A stretch of 64,000 bases of DNA from CAIXZV01 sp963697365 (lineage in GTDB: Bacteria > Chloroflexota > Limnocylindria > Limnocylindrales > CSP1-4). Each line of letters opens with the position of its first letter. The first letter of the stretch is position 1. The stretch covers positions 1 to 64,000 of the forward strand of contig CAVONT010000021.1 of NCBI GenBank assembly GCA_963697365.1, in the 5' to 3' direction. Shown in pieces: positions 1 through 11,290 of this stretch. The notes beneath the pieces are model-generated. The model had not been told where the DNA came from and ran no database searches. It saw only the letters and a list, made by a program, of their open reading frames with translations. The position numbers and the translations under genes are program-made.

Positions 1-302
1 GCCCGCGCCGCCTTGACGCTGTTCGAGGTCGACGACCGCGGCCTCGACAAGGTCGACCGGTCGATCCTCACCGCGCTGTGCGAGACGTTCGCCGGACAGC
101 CCGTCGGGCTCAACACGCTCGCGGTCGCAGTCACGGAGGAGGCGGAGACCGTCGAGGACGTCTACGAGCCGTTCCTCCTCAAGGAGGGCATGCTCCAGCG
201 AACGCCGCGGGGCCGCGTCGCGACGGCCGCCGCGTGCACGCGCACCTCGGGCTCGACGTGCCCTCCGAGACCGCCGCCGGGCCGAGCCTCTTCGAGCCCT
301 GA
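1..302 (+). CDS. ruvB: RuvB Holliday-junction helicase, C-terminal fragment, frameshifted
   Basis: This is the C-terminal winged-helix domain of the RuvB motor ATPase, which drives branch migration with RuvA. The 5' part lies outside the window. Frame 1 gives FEVDDRGLDKVDR, then DVYEPFLLKEGMLQRTPRGR, the DNA-binding wing typical of RuvB. After RGRVAT near base 225 the similarity continues in frame 3 (GRRVHAHLGLDV) to the stop at 300-302, so one base appears to be missing. yajC and secD follow, as in many actinobacteria, where the ruvCAB cluster precedes yajC. The ATPase domain is not visible, so identity rests on this C-terminal signature and on synteny. Confidence 0.85.
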   Translation, partial: PRRLDAVRGRRPRPRQGRPVDPHRAVRDVRRTARRAQHARGRSHGGGGDRRGRLRAVPPQGGHAPANAAGPRRDGRRVHAHLGLDVPSETAAGPSLFEP

Positions 303-386
303 GGCCCCGCACCTGACCCTCTGAGCACAACAGGGTTCCGCTAGCATCGATTTTCGGTTCCGGCTCCAGCCCGCAACCCACACTCG

Positions 387-734
387 ATGCCCGTAGCCCT
401 CCTTTACCTCGGCATTCTCGTCGCCGCGTTCCTCCTGCTGATCGTCCGACCGCAGCGGAGGCAGATGGCCGCGCACCGGGCGCTGGTGGCCAGCCTGCAG
501 GTGGGGGAGGAGGTCGTGACGTCCGGCGGGATCTACGGGACGATCCGTGGTCTCGACGACGGGACGGTCGACCTCGAGGTGTCGTCCGGGATCGTGCTGC
601 GCGTCGCGCGGGCCGCGATCGCGCAGCGCGTCGGACCGGACCAGGAGCCGGACGAGGACACGGAGCCCGGCGAGGAGGGCGCAGGCGACGACCGGGGCGA
701 GGGCGACGGCCAGAGCCCGCGGAGCGAGACCTGA
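387..734 (+). CDS. yajC: Preprotein translocase subunit YajC
   Basis: A 115-residue single-span membrane protein of the SecDF-YajC accessory complex that assists SecYEG export. Residues 4-20 form one hydrophobic helix followed by IVRPQRRQM, the family's characteristic junction. The cytoplasmic part has the expected LQVGEEVVTSGGIYGTI motif, and the tail is very acidic (Glu/Asp-rich). The ATG at 387 gives the normal YajC N-terminus (helix within the first 20 residues). The gene stops two bases before secD starts, which indicates one operon. It shows no frameshift. Confidence 0.95.
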   Translation: MPVALLYLGILVAAFLLLIVRPQRRQMAAHRALVASLQVGEEVVTSGGIYGTIRGLDDGTVDLEVSSGIVLRVARAAIAQRVGPDQEPDEDTEPGEEGAGDDRGEGDGQSPRSET

Positions 735-736
735 CC

Positions 737-2190
737 GTGCGCAAGTACTGGGCGTATCTCATCGGGACCGTGGCGGTCGTGGTGATCGCGCTGGTCGCGA
801 CCCTGGTCGTCGGGAACAAGCCCGTCCTCGGCCTCGACCTCCAGGGCGGCATCTCGGTCCGGCTGTTCCCGGCGGGAAAGTTCAGCAGCAGCTCACTCGA
901 CACCGCCAAGAACATCATCGACCGCCGCGTGAACGGCCTCGGGGTGTCCGACGCCGAGGTCACCCGTGAGGGCAACAACATCGTCATCGACCTCCCGGGC
1001 GTCAAGGATCGCGACAAGGCGAAGCGCCTCGTCGGGCGGACCGCGGAGTTGAACTTCCGGCCCGTGCTGGCCGAGCTGCCGCCAACGGCGAAGGGGACCC
1101 CGCCCGCCGACGATGCGACGAAGGCGGCGATCGCGTCGTGTGACTCGACGGCGATCGGGGCGCTGACCTCCGTTCCGAACACGTCCGCCGCCGACGACAA
1201 GGCCGGCGCGTGCGTCGTCCTCCCGGGTCGGCCGCAGGAGAAGCAGCAGATCCGGTACCTCCTCGGGCCCGCCGCGCTCACCGGGAAGGACACCTCGGGC
1301 GCGAAGTCCGAGTTCCAGCAGGGCCAGGGGTACGCCGTCTCGCTGGACCTCAAGGGCTCGGGGCAGGACAAGTTCAACCAGCTCGCCGGAGCGTCGTTCT
1401 CGAAGCAGCCGCCGCAGAACAGCGTCGCGATCGTCCTCGACGGCATCGTGCAGTCGGCGCCGCGGTTCCAGACCGCGAACTTCGGCTCCGGGCCCGTGCA
1501 GATCACGGGGAGTTTCACGCAGGGTGACGCCGAGCGACCTGGCGAACGTCCTGAAGTACGGCGCGCTGCCCGTGAAGTTCGACGAGAAGCAGCAGACGGT
1601 CGAGAGCGTGTCGCCCACGCTCGGGAGTGACCAACTGAAGTCGGGCATCGCGGCGGGTCTCGTCGGGCTCGGCGCTGGTGGCGCTCTACATGCTCCTGTA
1701 CTACCGGCTGCTCGGCGTTGTCGTGCTCCTCGGTTTGCTCCTGAGCGCGGGTGCGACGTACGCCCTCGTCGCGTACCTCAGTAATTCGGGCTTCAACCTG
1801 ACGTTGACGCTCGCCGGCGTGACCGGACTGATCGTCTCGGTCGGGATCACCGTCGATTCGTACGTCGTCTACTTCGAGCGCCTCAAGGACGAGGTCCGGA
1901 GCGGCAAGACGGTCCGCTCGTCGGTCGATCGCGGCTTCAGCCGCGCCTTCCGCACGATCCTCGCCGCCGACCTCGTCTCGCTGATCGGCGCGGGCGCGCT
2001 CTACGTGCTGGCCTCGGGCTCGGTGAAGGGGTTCGCGTTCTTCCTCGGAGTGTCGACGATCCTCGACCTTCTCGTCTCGTACTTCTTCATGCACCCGCTG
2101 GTCGTGATCCTCGCCCGCCGCCGGGCGCTGGTCCGGGTCCCCGTCGTCGGCATCGCGTCGGGCCTCGACACGAAGGAGGCGACGGCGTGA
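737..2190 (+). CDS. secD: Protein-export membrane protein SecD (two frameshifts)
   Basis: SecD works with SecF to use the proton gradient to pull exported proteins through the Sec channel. About 483 residues are readable. They comprise an N-terminal helix (residues ~7-27), the LGLDLQGGISV motif, a large extracytoplasmic domain, then the transmembrane block containing VTGLIVSVGITVDSYVVYFER, the SecD helix 4 signature. The reading must change frame near 1530 (after FTQGDA, continuing SDLANVLKYGALPVKF) and near 1670 (continuing LVALYMLLYYR). Each break is explained by one extra G. The start is GTG at 737, directly behind yajC. The stop overlaps the secF start by GTGA (2187-2190), so translation is coupled. 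Confidence 0.92.
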
Positions 2191-3396
2191 GCCCGCGCGC
2201 CGACGGACGGCGACACACGCCGGCGGACTTCTACCACGAGAGGACGAACTTCGACTTCACCGGACGGTGCGTGGCGGTGGGCGATCCTCTCGGGCACCGT
2301 CATCCTCATCGCCCTCGATCGCGATCTTCACGCGCGGCCTCAACCTCGGCATCGACTTCGAGGGCGGCACGTCCTGGCAGGTGCCCGTCAGAGGCAAGTC
2401 AGCCTCGGTGACCGCAAGTCCGCGACGTGATCAGACCGCTGGGCCTGAGCGACGCGAAGGTGCTCGTGCTCAAAGGCGACTCCGGCACCTCGGTGCGCGT
2501 GCAGTCGAAGGACATCCAGCCGAACGAAGAGGACGCCGTCACCGACGCGCTGCGCGAAGTACGGCGGGGTCCAGCGCACGGACGTGAGCGTCAGCACCGT
2601 CGGGCCGACCTTCGGCGATCAGGTGCGGAACAACGCGGTCAAGGCGCTCATCGTGTTCTTCGGCCTCATCGCCGTGTACCTGTCCATCCGGTTCGAGTGG
2701 AAGATGGCCGGTGCCGCCATCGTGGCCGTGGTCCACGACATCATCATCACGGTCGGCGTGTACGCCGTCACGGGGTTCGAGGTCACGCCCGCGACCGTGG
2801 TCGCCTTCCTGACGATCCTCGGCTTCTCGCTCTACGACACGGTCGTCGTGTTCGACAAGGTGAAGGAGAACGTCGCCACCATCGGGACCGTGCGGGGCGA
2901 CTCGTACTCGAAGATGGTGAACCGCTCGATGAACCAGGTGCTCATGCGGTCCATCAGCACCTCGTTCGTTGCCGTGCTGCCCGTGGCATCGCTGCTCTTC
3001 GTCGGGTCGGGGCTGTTCGGCGCACTGGCGTTGCGGGACTTCGCGCTGGCCCTGTTCGTCGGCCTCATCACGGGCGCGTACTCGTCGATCTTCGTGGCCA
3101 CGCCGCTCCTCGCCTGGTGGAAGGAGCGCGAGCCCCGCAACCAGGCTTTGCGCGAGCGGTCGGCGGCGCAGCTCGCCCGCGCCGAGACGTCCGTCGAGGC
3201 ACCGGCCGGAGAGCCCGAACGCGTCGAGGAGCCCGAACCCGAGCCCGAACCCGCCCCGGCGGCGGCGAGTGTGCCGGCGGCGCGCCCGCAGCCGCGTCCG
3301 GCGTCCACGCGATCTACCGGTGCCCCCACGGCGAGTACACCGCCGAGCACACGAGCGCCCCGTCCCCGTCAGCAGCGGCGGCGCAAGCGCAGGTAG
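2187..3396 (+). CDS. secF: Protein-export membrane protein SecF (several frameshifts)
   Basis: SecF is the six-helix partner of SecD. The start is FYHERTNFDFTGR, followed after a frame change near 2275 by RGLNLGIDFEGGTSWQV, the SecF counterpart of the SecD GG motif. Further changes occur near 2410 and 2560. From about 2584 the rest is clean: DVSVSTVGPTFGDQV, then helices with LGFSLYDTVVVFDKVKEN and the typical RSMNQVLMRSISTS. The C-terminal tail has Glu-Pro repeats and ends in a basic RQQRRRKRR stretch. Three or more single-base errors in the first 400 bases look like sequencing noise, because the conserved core after them is intact. Confidence 0.9.
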
Positions 3397-3424
3397 GAGA
3401 GACCCCCGCCACTACCCTGGGGTC

Positions 3425-5657
3425 ATGAGTGATACCGAGCCGCGGGTTGAGGTACGACCCGACCGGCGCTCGGTCCTGCCCTGGCGTCGACACCACGTCG
3501 ACGTCGAAGTCGCGCCGCTCATCGCCGCCTACCGCGACCGGCATCGCAAGGGCGACACCGCACTGATCGAGCAGGCCTTCGAGGTCGCCCGGGTCGCCCA
3601 CGCCGACCAGGTGCGCCGATCCGGGGAGCCGTACATCGCGCATCCGCTCGGGGTGGCGACGGTCCTCGCCGATCTCGGTCTCGACGACGTCACGATCGCA
3701 GCCGCGCTCCTGCACGACGCCGTCGAGGACACCACCGTCACCGACGAGGACCTGCAGAAGCAGTTCGGGCCAGACGTCGCCGCCATCGTCGACGGGGTCA
3801 CCAAGCTGGACCGGCTCCAGTTCGACTCCAAGGAGGCCCAGCAGGCCGCCACGCTCCGCAAGATGCTCGTGGCAATGGCGAAGGACATCCGCGTCCTGCT
3901 CATCAAGCTGGCCGATCGCCTCCACAACATGCGCACGATCTCGTCGCTCCCGGAGGCGAAGCAGCAGCGGATCGCACGCGAGACCCTCGACATCTACGCG
4001 CCGCTGGCGCACCGGCTCGGCATCGCCGACATGAAATGGCAGCTCGAGGACCTCGCCTTCGACGTGCTGCATCCCAAGCGGTACGCCGAGATCGAGCAGA
4101 TGGTCTCGTTGCGCGCACCCGAGCGTGAGGAGTACCTGGAGCAGGTCCTCAAGGAGCTTCGGGTGCGCCTCGACGGGCTGCGCATCGACGCCGACGTGCG
4201 CGGTCGCCCGAAGAACTACTGGTCCATCTACGAGAAGATGGTCGTACAAGGCAAAGAGTTCGACGACGTGCAGGACCTCCTCGGTGTCCGCGTCGTGGTC
4301 GAGTCCGTGAAGGATTGCTACGCCGCGCTCGGGTCCATCCACGCCATGTGGAAGCCGGTGCAGGGCCGGTTCAAGGATTACATCGCGATGCCGAAGTTCA
4401 ACCTCTACCAGTCGCTGCACACGACGGTCGTCGGTCCGCAGGGCAAGCTCGTCGAGGTGCAGATCCGAACGGAGGAGATGCACCGCCGCGCTGAGTACGG
4501 CGTCGCCGCCCACTGGGGCTACAAGGAGAAGGAGTCGCCCGCCCAGGACATGGTCTGGCTCGAGCGGATGGTCGACTGGCAGCAGGAGACGTCCGACCCG
4601 GGCGAGTTCATGGAGACGCTGAAGGTCGACCTCGAGCAGGACGAGGTGTTCGTCTTCACGCCGAAGGGCAAGGTCATCACGCTGGCCGCAGGCGCGACGC
4701 CGGTCGACTTCGCGTATTCCATCCACACGGAGGTCGGTCACCGCTGCATCGGCGCCAAGGTGAACAGCCGTCTCGTGCCGCTCGACTCGACGCTCGCGTC
4801 GGGCGACAGCGTCGAGATCTTCACGAGCAAGGTCGAAGGCGCGGGCCCGAGCCGGGACTGGCTCCAGTTCGTGCAGACGCCGAGGGCGCGCAGCAAGATC
4901 CGTCAGTGGTTCTCGCGGGAGCGGCGCGAGGACGCGATCGAGACGGGCCGCGACGAGCTCGTGAAGGCGTTCCGAAAGGACGGGCTCCCGGTCCAGAAGC
5001 TCGCGCGCTCGTCGGCGCTCGCGCACGTCGTCGAGGCGATGAGCTACGCCGACCTCGACGCCCTCTACGCCGCCGTCGGCGAAGGGCACGTGTCAGCGCG
5101 GACGGTCGTGCAGCGCGTCCAGCGCGAGCTGCGCGGAGGCGAGGAGCAGCTGCCCGTCACCGTCGGCCGGCCTCCGCGCACGCTGCGGCGACGCACCGTC
5201 GGGGTCCACGTCGAAGGCCTCGACGACGTCATGGTGCGGCTCTCGCGGTGCTGCACTCCCGTCCCGGGGGACGAGATCATGGGCTTCGTGACCCGCGGGC
5301 GGGGCGTCTCCGTCCATCGCACCGACTGCGCCAACGCGGCCGGCCTGGCGGCGCAGGCACATCGGGTCATCGACGTCGACTGGGACCACGACCAGCCCGC
5401 GACGTACGTCGTGTCCGTCGAGGTCGAGGCGCTCGACCGGTCACGCCTGCTGCGTGACGTCGCCCAGGCACTGGCCGAGCACCATGTGAACATCCTCACC
5501 TGCACGTCGCAGACGTCGAGCGACCGGGTGGCCAAGCTGCGGTTCGACTTCGAGCTGGCGGACCCGAGCCACCTCGAATCGCTCCTCGGCGCCGTGAAGC
5601 GGATCGACTCGGTCTACGACGCGTACCGGGTGCTGCCCGGGAAAGCGCGCGGCATAA
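3425..5657 (+). CDS. relA: Bifunctional (p)ppGpp synthetase/hydrolase Rel
   Basis: Controls the stringent-response alarmone (p)ppGpp by pyrophosphate transfer from ATP to GTP/GDP and by its hydrolysis. Domains in order are an HD hydrolase (AHADQVRRSGEPYIAHPLGVA, then LLHDAVEDT), a synthetase with GRPKNYWSIYEKM and YQSLHTTV, TGS (VFVFTPKGKVITLAAG), a zinc-finger-like/helical region (RLSRCCTPVPGD) and a C-terminal ACT domain. The synthetase loop reads RFKD, the form seen in bifunctional Rel enzymes, and the HD residues are intact, so both activities are expected. The ATG at 3425 follows secF by 28 bases. The end is uncertain: the frame continues without a stop into hisS, and the nearest stop (5655-5657) lies in another frame, suggesting an indel in the last codons. 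Confidence 0.92.
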
Positions 5658-5698
5658 CGGTTCACGGCTCGCCGCGAGGCGGCCGGTACGATGCCGTA

Positions 5699-6983
5699 GT
5701 GCCACGACAAGACGCTTCGGACGCATACCGCACGCCGAAGGGCACGCACGACGTCATCCCCCCGCAGTCGGCGCGGTGGATCGAGCTCGTCCGCGTGTTC
5801 GTCGAGCGCGCGGGCCGCTTCGGCTACGAGCTGATCGTGACCCCGGTGTTCGAGCACGCCGAGGTGTTCGACCGGTTGGGCGAGTCGACCGACGTCATCA
5901 GCAAGGAGATGTACGAGTTCACCGACCGTGGGGATCGACGGCTCGCGCTCCGGCCCGAAGGAACCGCCCCGGTCGTGCGGGCCTACGTGCAGCACAAGAA
6001 GCACGGTCCCTGGAAGGTCTGGTATCTCGCCCCGTTGTTCCGGTACGAGCGCCCCCAGAAGGGCCGCTACCGGCAGCACTGGCAGCTCGGGATCGAGACC
6101 CTGGGCCTGGACGACCCCGACGTCGACGTGGAAGTGATCGCGTTCGCGCACGGGCTCCTCCGGGAGCTGGCTGTGCTCGAAGGCACGCACCTCCTCCTCA
6201 ACTCGATGGGCGATCGCGAGAGCAGAGCCGAGTACGTCGTCGTGCTCCGCGACTACCTGCTCGCGCACGGCGACAAGCTGGGTCCGGAATTTCGGGAACG
6301 AGTCGAGGCGAACCCGCTCCGCATTCTCGACTCGAAACGGGATGACTGGCAGGACGTCATCGAGCGCGCCCCACAGCTGACGGAGCACCTCAGCGACACG
6401 TCGCGCGAGCACTTCGAGCAGGTGCAGCGCGGCCTCGACGAGCTCGGCATCCAGTACGAGCTCGAGCCGCGCCTCGTACGCGGCTTCGACTACTACACGA
6501 GCACGACATTCGAGTTCGTGAGCGACGCCCTCGACGCCGCCCAGAACGCGGTCCTCGGCGGCGGACGCTACGACAACCTCTCCGAGGAGATGGGTGGGCA
6601 ACCCACGCCGGGGATCGGGTTCGGCATGGGGATCGAGCGGCTGCTCATCGTCGCGGACGCGTTGGGTGCGCTGCCGCCGCCCGAGACGAGGTTCGACGCG
6701 TTCGTCGTCGACGGCCTCACGCGCGGTCGCGAAGCATTGACGCTCACACAGGAACTGCGCGAGGCAGGTCTTCAAGTCGACCGGGCTTACGGCAACCGTT
6801 CCGTCAGCGCGCAGTGGAAGGCGGCGGAGCGCGCCCGGGCCGACGTTCGGCGTGATGCTCGCGCCCGACGAGTTCAGCAGGGGCGCCGTCGTCGTGAAGG
6901 AGCTCCGGACGGGCAAACAGGACGAGGTGCCGCGGGAGCAGATCGTCGCCTGGTTGCGCACCCAGCGGGAGTTCGACAAATGA
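5699..6983 (+). CDS. hisS: Histidyl-tRNA synthetase (C-terminal frameshift)
   Basis: Class II synthetase that charges tRNA-His. The N-terminus YRTPKGTHDVIPPQS is family-specific. Motif 2 contains FRYERPQKGRYRQHWQLGIE, and the active-site core shows GGGRYDNL and GIGFGMGIERLL. The start is GTG at 5699, giving the usual short leader before YRTPKG. Near 6840 the sequence appears to carry one extra base; after that the anticodon-binding domain continues in another frame (TFGVMLAPDEFSRGAVVVKEL) and ends at TGA 6981-6983. This stop overlaps the aspS start by ATGA. Without the correction the frame runs straight into aspS. Confidence 0.92.
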
Positions 6984-8734
6984 TGCGGACGCACCGGTGC
7001 GGTGACCTGCGCGCCGAGGAGATCGGCGAGAAGGTCAGCGTGTGCGGGTGGGTCGCCAGCCGTCGTGACCACGGCGGCGTGGTGTTCCTCGACGTGCGCG
7101 ACGCCGCCGGCATCGTGCAGGTGGTCGTCGACCCGGACACGGCCGACGGAGCGGACCCGCACCAGCTGCGAGCCGAGTACGTGATCCGGGCCGACGGCGT
7201 CGTGCGCCACCGTCCCGAGGGAACCGTGAACCCGGACCTGGCGACGGGAGAGATCGAGGTCGCCGCGACGCGGCTGGAGGTGCTCAACCCGGCCGAGCCG
7301 TCACCGATCCCGCTGGAGCGAGTCGAGGCCGACGAGGCGCTCCGCCTCAAGTACCGCTATCTGGATCTCCGGCGCGACCGCATGCAACGCAACCTGCGCA
7401 TGCGGGCGGTGGTGAACGACGCGATGCGCCGCTCGATGATCGGCCAGCAGTTCGTCGAGATCGAGACACCGATGCTCATCGCGTCGACCCCGGAAGGGGC
7501 GCGCGACTTCGTGGTGCCGTCGCGGCTCCAGGCCGGGTCGTTCTACGCCTTGCCGCAGAGCCCACAGCTGTTCAAGCAGCTGCTGATGGTCGGCGGCTTC
7601 GACCGGTACTTCCAGATCGCCCGGTGCCTGCGCGACGAGGACCCGCGCGCCGACCGCCAGTTCGAGTTCATGCAGTACGACATGGAGATGAGCTTCGCCG
7701 ACGCCGACGACGTGATGGCCGTCGTCACCGAGGCGGTGCAAACCGCGGTCGAATCCGTGCGCGGCGAGCGGGCGCCCGCGTTCCGGCGCATGACGTGGCA
7801 GGAGTCGATGGATCGGTTCGGCGTCGACAAGCCCGACACGCGCTTCGGTCTCGAGCTCGTCGACGTGAGCGAGTGTTTCGAAGCGACCGAGTTCCGCGCC
7901 TTCCAGACCGAGGTGGTGAAGGGCATACGGGTGCCGGGCGAGGGCGCGATGGGGCGCGGCCGCCTCGACGCGCTCACCGACCGGGCCAAGCAGCTGGGTG
8001 CGGACGGCCTCGTGTGGATGCGCGTGCAGGAGAACGGAGGGCTCGACTCGCCGGTGGCGAAGTTCCTCTCGGAGGCCGAGCAGCTCTGCGTCGTCGACGC
8101 GCTCGGCGCCGCGCCCGGCGACCTGTTGCTGCTCGTCGCGGGCGCCTGGCGGCGGGTCGACCCCGTGCTCGGTCAGCTCCGCCTCGACCTTGCGCGCCCG
8201 CCCGTCACGGAAGGTGGCCTCCAGTTCGTCTGGGTCGTCGACTTCCCGCTCTTCGAGGGGATCGACGGCGAGGGGCGTCCGATCCCGGCCCATCACCCGT
8301 TCGTGATGCCGCACCCCGACGACCTCGAGCTGCTCGGCACCGCCACCGGCGACGAGCTGCTGAATGTCCGCTCGTCGAGTTACGACCTCGTCGTCAACGG
8401 CTGGGAGCTCGGCTCGGGCAGCGTCCGGATCCATTCCTCCGACGTGCAGCAGCAGGTGTTCACGCTCCTCGGGATCACGCCCGAGCAGGCGCGGTCCCGC
8501 TTCGGGTTCCTCCTCGACGCGTTCCGGTACGGCGCCCCGCCGCACGCAGGGTTCGCGATCGGGATCGACCGGTTCACGGCCGTCCTGGCGGGGGAGGAGA
8601 ACATCCGCGAGGTCACCGCCTTCCCGAAGACCCAGTCCGGCGCCGATCCCCTCACCGGCGCCCCGTCGCCGCTCGAACCCGCCCAACTCGCGGAGTTGGG
8701 TCTGCAGGTACGGCCGAGGCCGAAACGCAGCTGA
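6980..8734 (+). CDS. aspS: Aspartyl-tRNA synthetase, bacterial type
   Basis: 584 residues, full length and frame-clean. The N-terminal OB-fold anticodon domain carries VSVCGWVASRRDHGGVVFLD. The class II core has ETPMLIASTPEGARDF, ALPQSPQLFKQLLMVGGFDRYFQI (motif 2 region), the bacterial GAD insertion (~300-410), and motif 3 as FAIGIDRFTAVLAGEENIREV. ATG codons at 6980 and 6983 are both possible; the first overlaps the hisS stop and suggests coupling. Whether it is discriminating or also makes Asp-tRNA-Asn cannot be read safely here. hisS-aspS-rarA is a conserved actinobacterial order. Confidence 0.95.
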   Translation: MMRTHRCGDLRAEEIGEKVSVCGWVASRRDHGGVVFLDVRDAAGIVQVVVDPDTADGADPHQLRAEYVIRADGVVRHRPEGTVNPDLATGEIEVAATRLEVLNPAEPSPIPLERVEADEALRLKYRYLDLRRDRMQRNLRMRAVVNDAMRRSMIGQQFVEIETPMLIASTPEGARDFVVPSRLQAGSFYALPQSPQLFKQLLMVGGFDRYFQIARCLRDEDPRADRQFEFMQYDMEMSFADADDVMAVVTEAVQTAVESVRGERAPAFRRMTWQESMDRFGVDKPDTRFGLELVDVSECFEATEFRAFQTEVVKGIRVPGEGAMGRGRLDALTDRAKQLGADGLVWMRVQENGGLDSPVAKFLSEAEQLCVVDALGAAPGDLLLLVAGAWRRVDPVLGQLRLDLARPPVTEGGLQFVWVVDFPLFEGIDGEGRPIPAHHPFVMPHPDDLELLGTATGDELLNVRSSSYDLVVNGWELGSGSVRIHSSDVQQQVFTLLGITPEQARSRFGFLLDAFRYGAPPHAGFAIGIDRFTAVLAGEENIREVTAFPKTQSGADPLTGAPSPLEPAQLAELGLQVRPRPKRS

Positions 8735-8750
8735 CCCGTACCATCGTCCG

Positions 8751-10127
8751 GTGAGCAAGGATCTGTTCGCTTCGGCGCGGGACGAACGATTGCACGAGCG
8801 CGCGCCGTTGGCGGCGCGGCTGCGGCCGCGCACCCTCGACGAGGTCGTCGGGCAGGAGCACCTGCTCGGGCCGGGGCGTCCGCTGCGGGTGCTGATCGAG
8901 GGCGACCGCCTGTCGTCGGTCGTGCTCTGGGGACCTCCGGGCACGGGCAAGACCACGATCGCCCGGCTCATCGCCGGCGTCACCGCCAAGGCGTTCGAGC
9001 CGCTGTCGGCGGTGAGCGCGGGCGTCAAGGACGTGCGCGAGGTCGTCGACCGCGCCCGCGATCGGCTCGGCGAGCACGGCCAGGGCACGATCCTCTTTCT
9101 CGACGAGGTGCACCGCTTCAACAAGACCCAGCAGGACGCGCTGCTCCCGCACGTCGAGGAAGGCCTCATCGTGCTCATCGGCGCCACGACGGAGAACCCG
9201 TACTTCTCCCTGACCGGACCGCTCCTCTCGCGATCGACGCTGTTCCGGCTCGATCCCCTCGAGCCCGACGACATCCGCACGCTGCTCGAGCGCGCGCTGA
9301 CCGACAGCGAGCGCGGCCTCGGAGCAGCCGACCTCTCCGTCGACACCGACGCCCTCGATCACCTGGTCGACCGGTCGGAAGGCGATGCGCGCCACGCCCT
9401 CACGTCGCTCGAAGTCGCCGGCGCGCTCGCCGCCGAGGACGGCCGCAACAAGGTCACGCTCGCCGACGCCGAGGCGGCGCTGGCGCTGCGCGCGGTCCGC
9501 TACGGCGACGACGAGCACTACGACGTCCTCTCCGCGTTCATCAAGAGCATCCGCGGCTCCGATCCCGACGCCGGGCTGTACTGGCTCGCTCGCATGCTGG
9601 AAGCCGGTGAGGACCCGCGCCTCGTCGCCCGCCGGCTCGTGATCCTCGCGTCCGAGGACATCGGCATGGCCGACCCGCAGTCGCTGCTGGTCGCCGACGC
9701 CGCCGCCCGTGCCGTCGAGTTCGTCGGCATGCCCGAAGCGCGTCTCAACCTCGCCCAGGCCGTCATCCACCTCGCGCTCGCGCCCAAGTCGAACTCCGTC
9801 ATCGCCGGCATCGGCGCCGCGATCGAGGACGTGCGCGATCGGCCCACCGGGGCGGTGCCGGTGCACCTTCGGGACGCCAGTTACCCTGGCGCCCGCAACC
9901 TTGGCCACGGGGAGGGTTACGTGTACCCGCACGACGCGCCGGCGGGGTGGGTCCCCCAGCAGTACCGACCCGCCGACGTCGAGGCCCGCGTGTACTACCG
10001 ACCCGGCGCCCAGGGTCATGAGGCCGAGCTCGGCGAGCTCCTCGAACGGCGGCGGACGCGCCGCGAAGCGGAGGGCGAGCACGCCGACGACCGCGACGAT
10101 GTCGGCGACCCGTCCGAAGGGGCGTGA
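8751..10127 (+). CDS. rarA: Replication-associated recombination protein A (RarA/MgsA)
   Basis: AAA+ ATPase of the clamp-loader superfamily that acts at stalled replication forks. 458 residues. Walker A reads GPPGTGKTT and Walker B ILFLDEVHRFNKTQQDALLPH, with sensor 1 GATTENPYFSL and the RarA lid-domain stretch FIKSIRGSDPDAGLYWLARML, which separates this family from RuvB and DnaX. C-terminal VPVHLRDA and GYVYPHD are also typical. The GTG at 8751 gives SKDLFASARDERLHERAPLAARLRP, the expected N-terminus. It follows aspS by 16 bases and precedes a small membrane gene by one base. Confidence 0.95.
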   Translation: MSKDLFASARDERLHERAPLAARLRPRTLDEVVGQEHLLGPGRPLRVLIEGDRLSSVVLWGPPGTGKTTIARLIAGVTAKAFEPLSAVSAGVKDVREVVDRARDRLGEHGQGTILFLDEVHRFNKTQQDALLPHVEEGLIVLIGATTENPYFSLTGPLLSRSTLFRLDPLEPDDIRTLLERALTDSERGLGAADLSVDTDALDHLVDRSEGDARHALTSLEVAGALAAEDGRNKVTLADAEAALALRAVRYGDDEHYDVLSAFIKSIRGSDPDAGLYWLARMLEAGEDPRLVARRLVILASEDIGMADPQSLLVADAAARAVEFVGMPEARLNLAQAVIHLALAPKSNSVIAGIGAAIEDVRDRPTGAVPVHLRDASYPGARNLGHGEGYVYPHDAPAGWVPQQYRPADVEARVYYRPGAQGHEAELGELLERRRTRREAEGEHADDRDDVGDPSEGA

Positions 10128-10128
10128 G

Positions 10129-10329
10129 ATGGTCAAGCGGCTGTTCTGGCTGACGGTCGGCTTCTGGCTCGGCGTCGGCGTCACGATCCACGCGACCCGG
10201 ACGCTTCGCCGCTCGGTCGAGCGGTACCTCCCGCCCGCGGCCGCCGACCGGCTCCGCGACGTGAACAACGCGCTGGACGACCGGGCCGCGTTGATCCGGG
10301 CCCGGCGTGTGTCGCGAAGAGCAAGCTGA
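10129..10329 (+). CDS. Small single-span membrane protein
   Basis: 66 residues. Residues 3-20 (KRLFWLTVGFWLGVGVTI) form one helix, followed by a basic segment and an amphipathic tail. It starts one base after the rarA stop and ends 30 bases before alaS, so it is probably co-transcribed. Small proteins of this shape often lie between rarA and alaS in actinobacteria, but no function is known to me. No enzymatic motif is visible. Confidence 0.65.
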   Translation: MVKRLFWLTVGFWLGVGVTIHATRTLRRSVERYLPPAAADRLRDVNNALDDRAALIRARRVSRRAS

Positions 10330-10359
10330 GCGAGAAGGTCCGGGCGGTACGCTGGCTGC

Positions 10360-11261
<902 letters not shown>

Positions 11262-11265
<4 letters not shown>

Positions 11266-11290
11266 GTTGCTGGCGTACATGCTGACGTAC
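11262..11290. other. Seam 1: joint between actinobacterial-like and Anaerolineae-like DNA
   Basis: On the left alaS matches its family up to codon 302 (11,265). On the right, minus-strand coding of a PHP protein is recognisable down to about 11,285. The 20 or so bases between fit neither. Base composition changes from strongly GC-rich to roughly balanced within this stretch, and promoter/terminator style changes too. No insertion-sequence ends, target duplication or tRNA lie at the joint, so an assembly chimera is more likely than an insertion. Confidence 0.85.

Noticed and set aside
1524..1784. Programmed frameshifting in secD/secF
   Set aside because: There are several breaks per gene, no slippery heptamer with a downstream pseudoknot, and the same error pattern in unrelated genes.
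3314..5089. Long minus-strand open frame opposite relA (591 codons)
   Set aside because: It is the mirror of a GC-rich, codon-biased gene. The translation is Arg/Leu/Val/Asp-rich without any domain, and relA is certain.
2969..8734. A single 1,900-residue protein spanning secF shadow, Rel, HisRS and AspRS
   Set aside because: The first part is an out-of-frame reading of secF, relA has a good ATG at 3,425, and the hisS C-terminus and its ATGA overlap with aspS lie in another frame. A base error joins the frames.
5441..9346. Long minus-strand frames opposite hisS, aspS and rarA
   Set aside because: Same mirror effect; no recognisable motif, and the plus-strand genes are complete and conserved.
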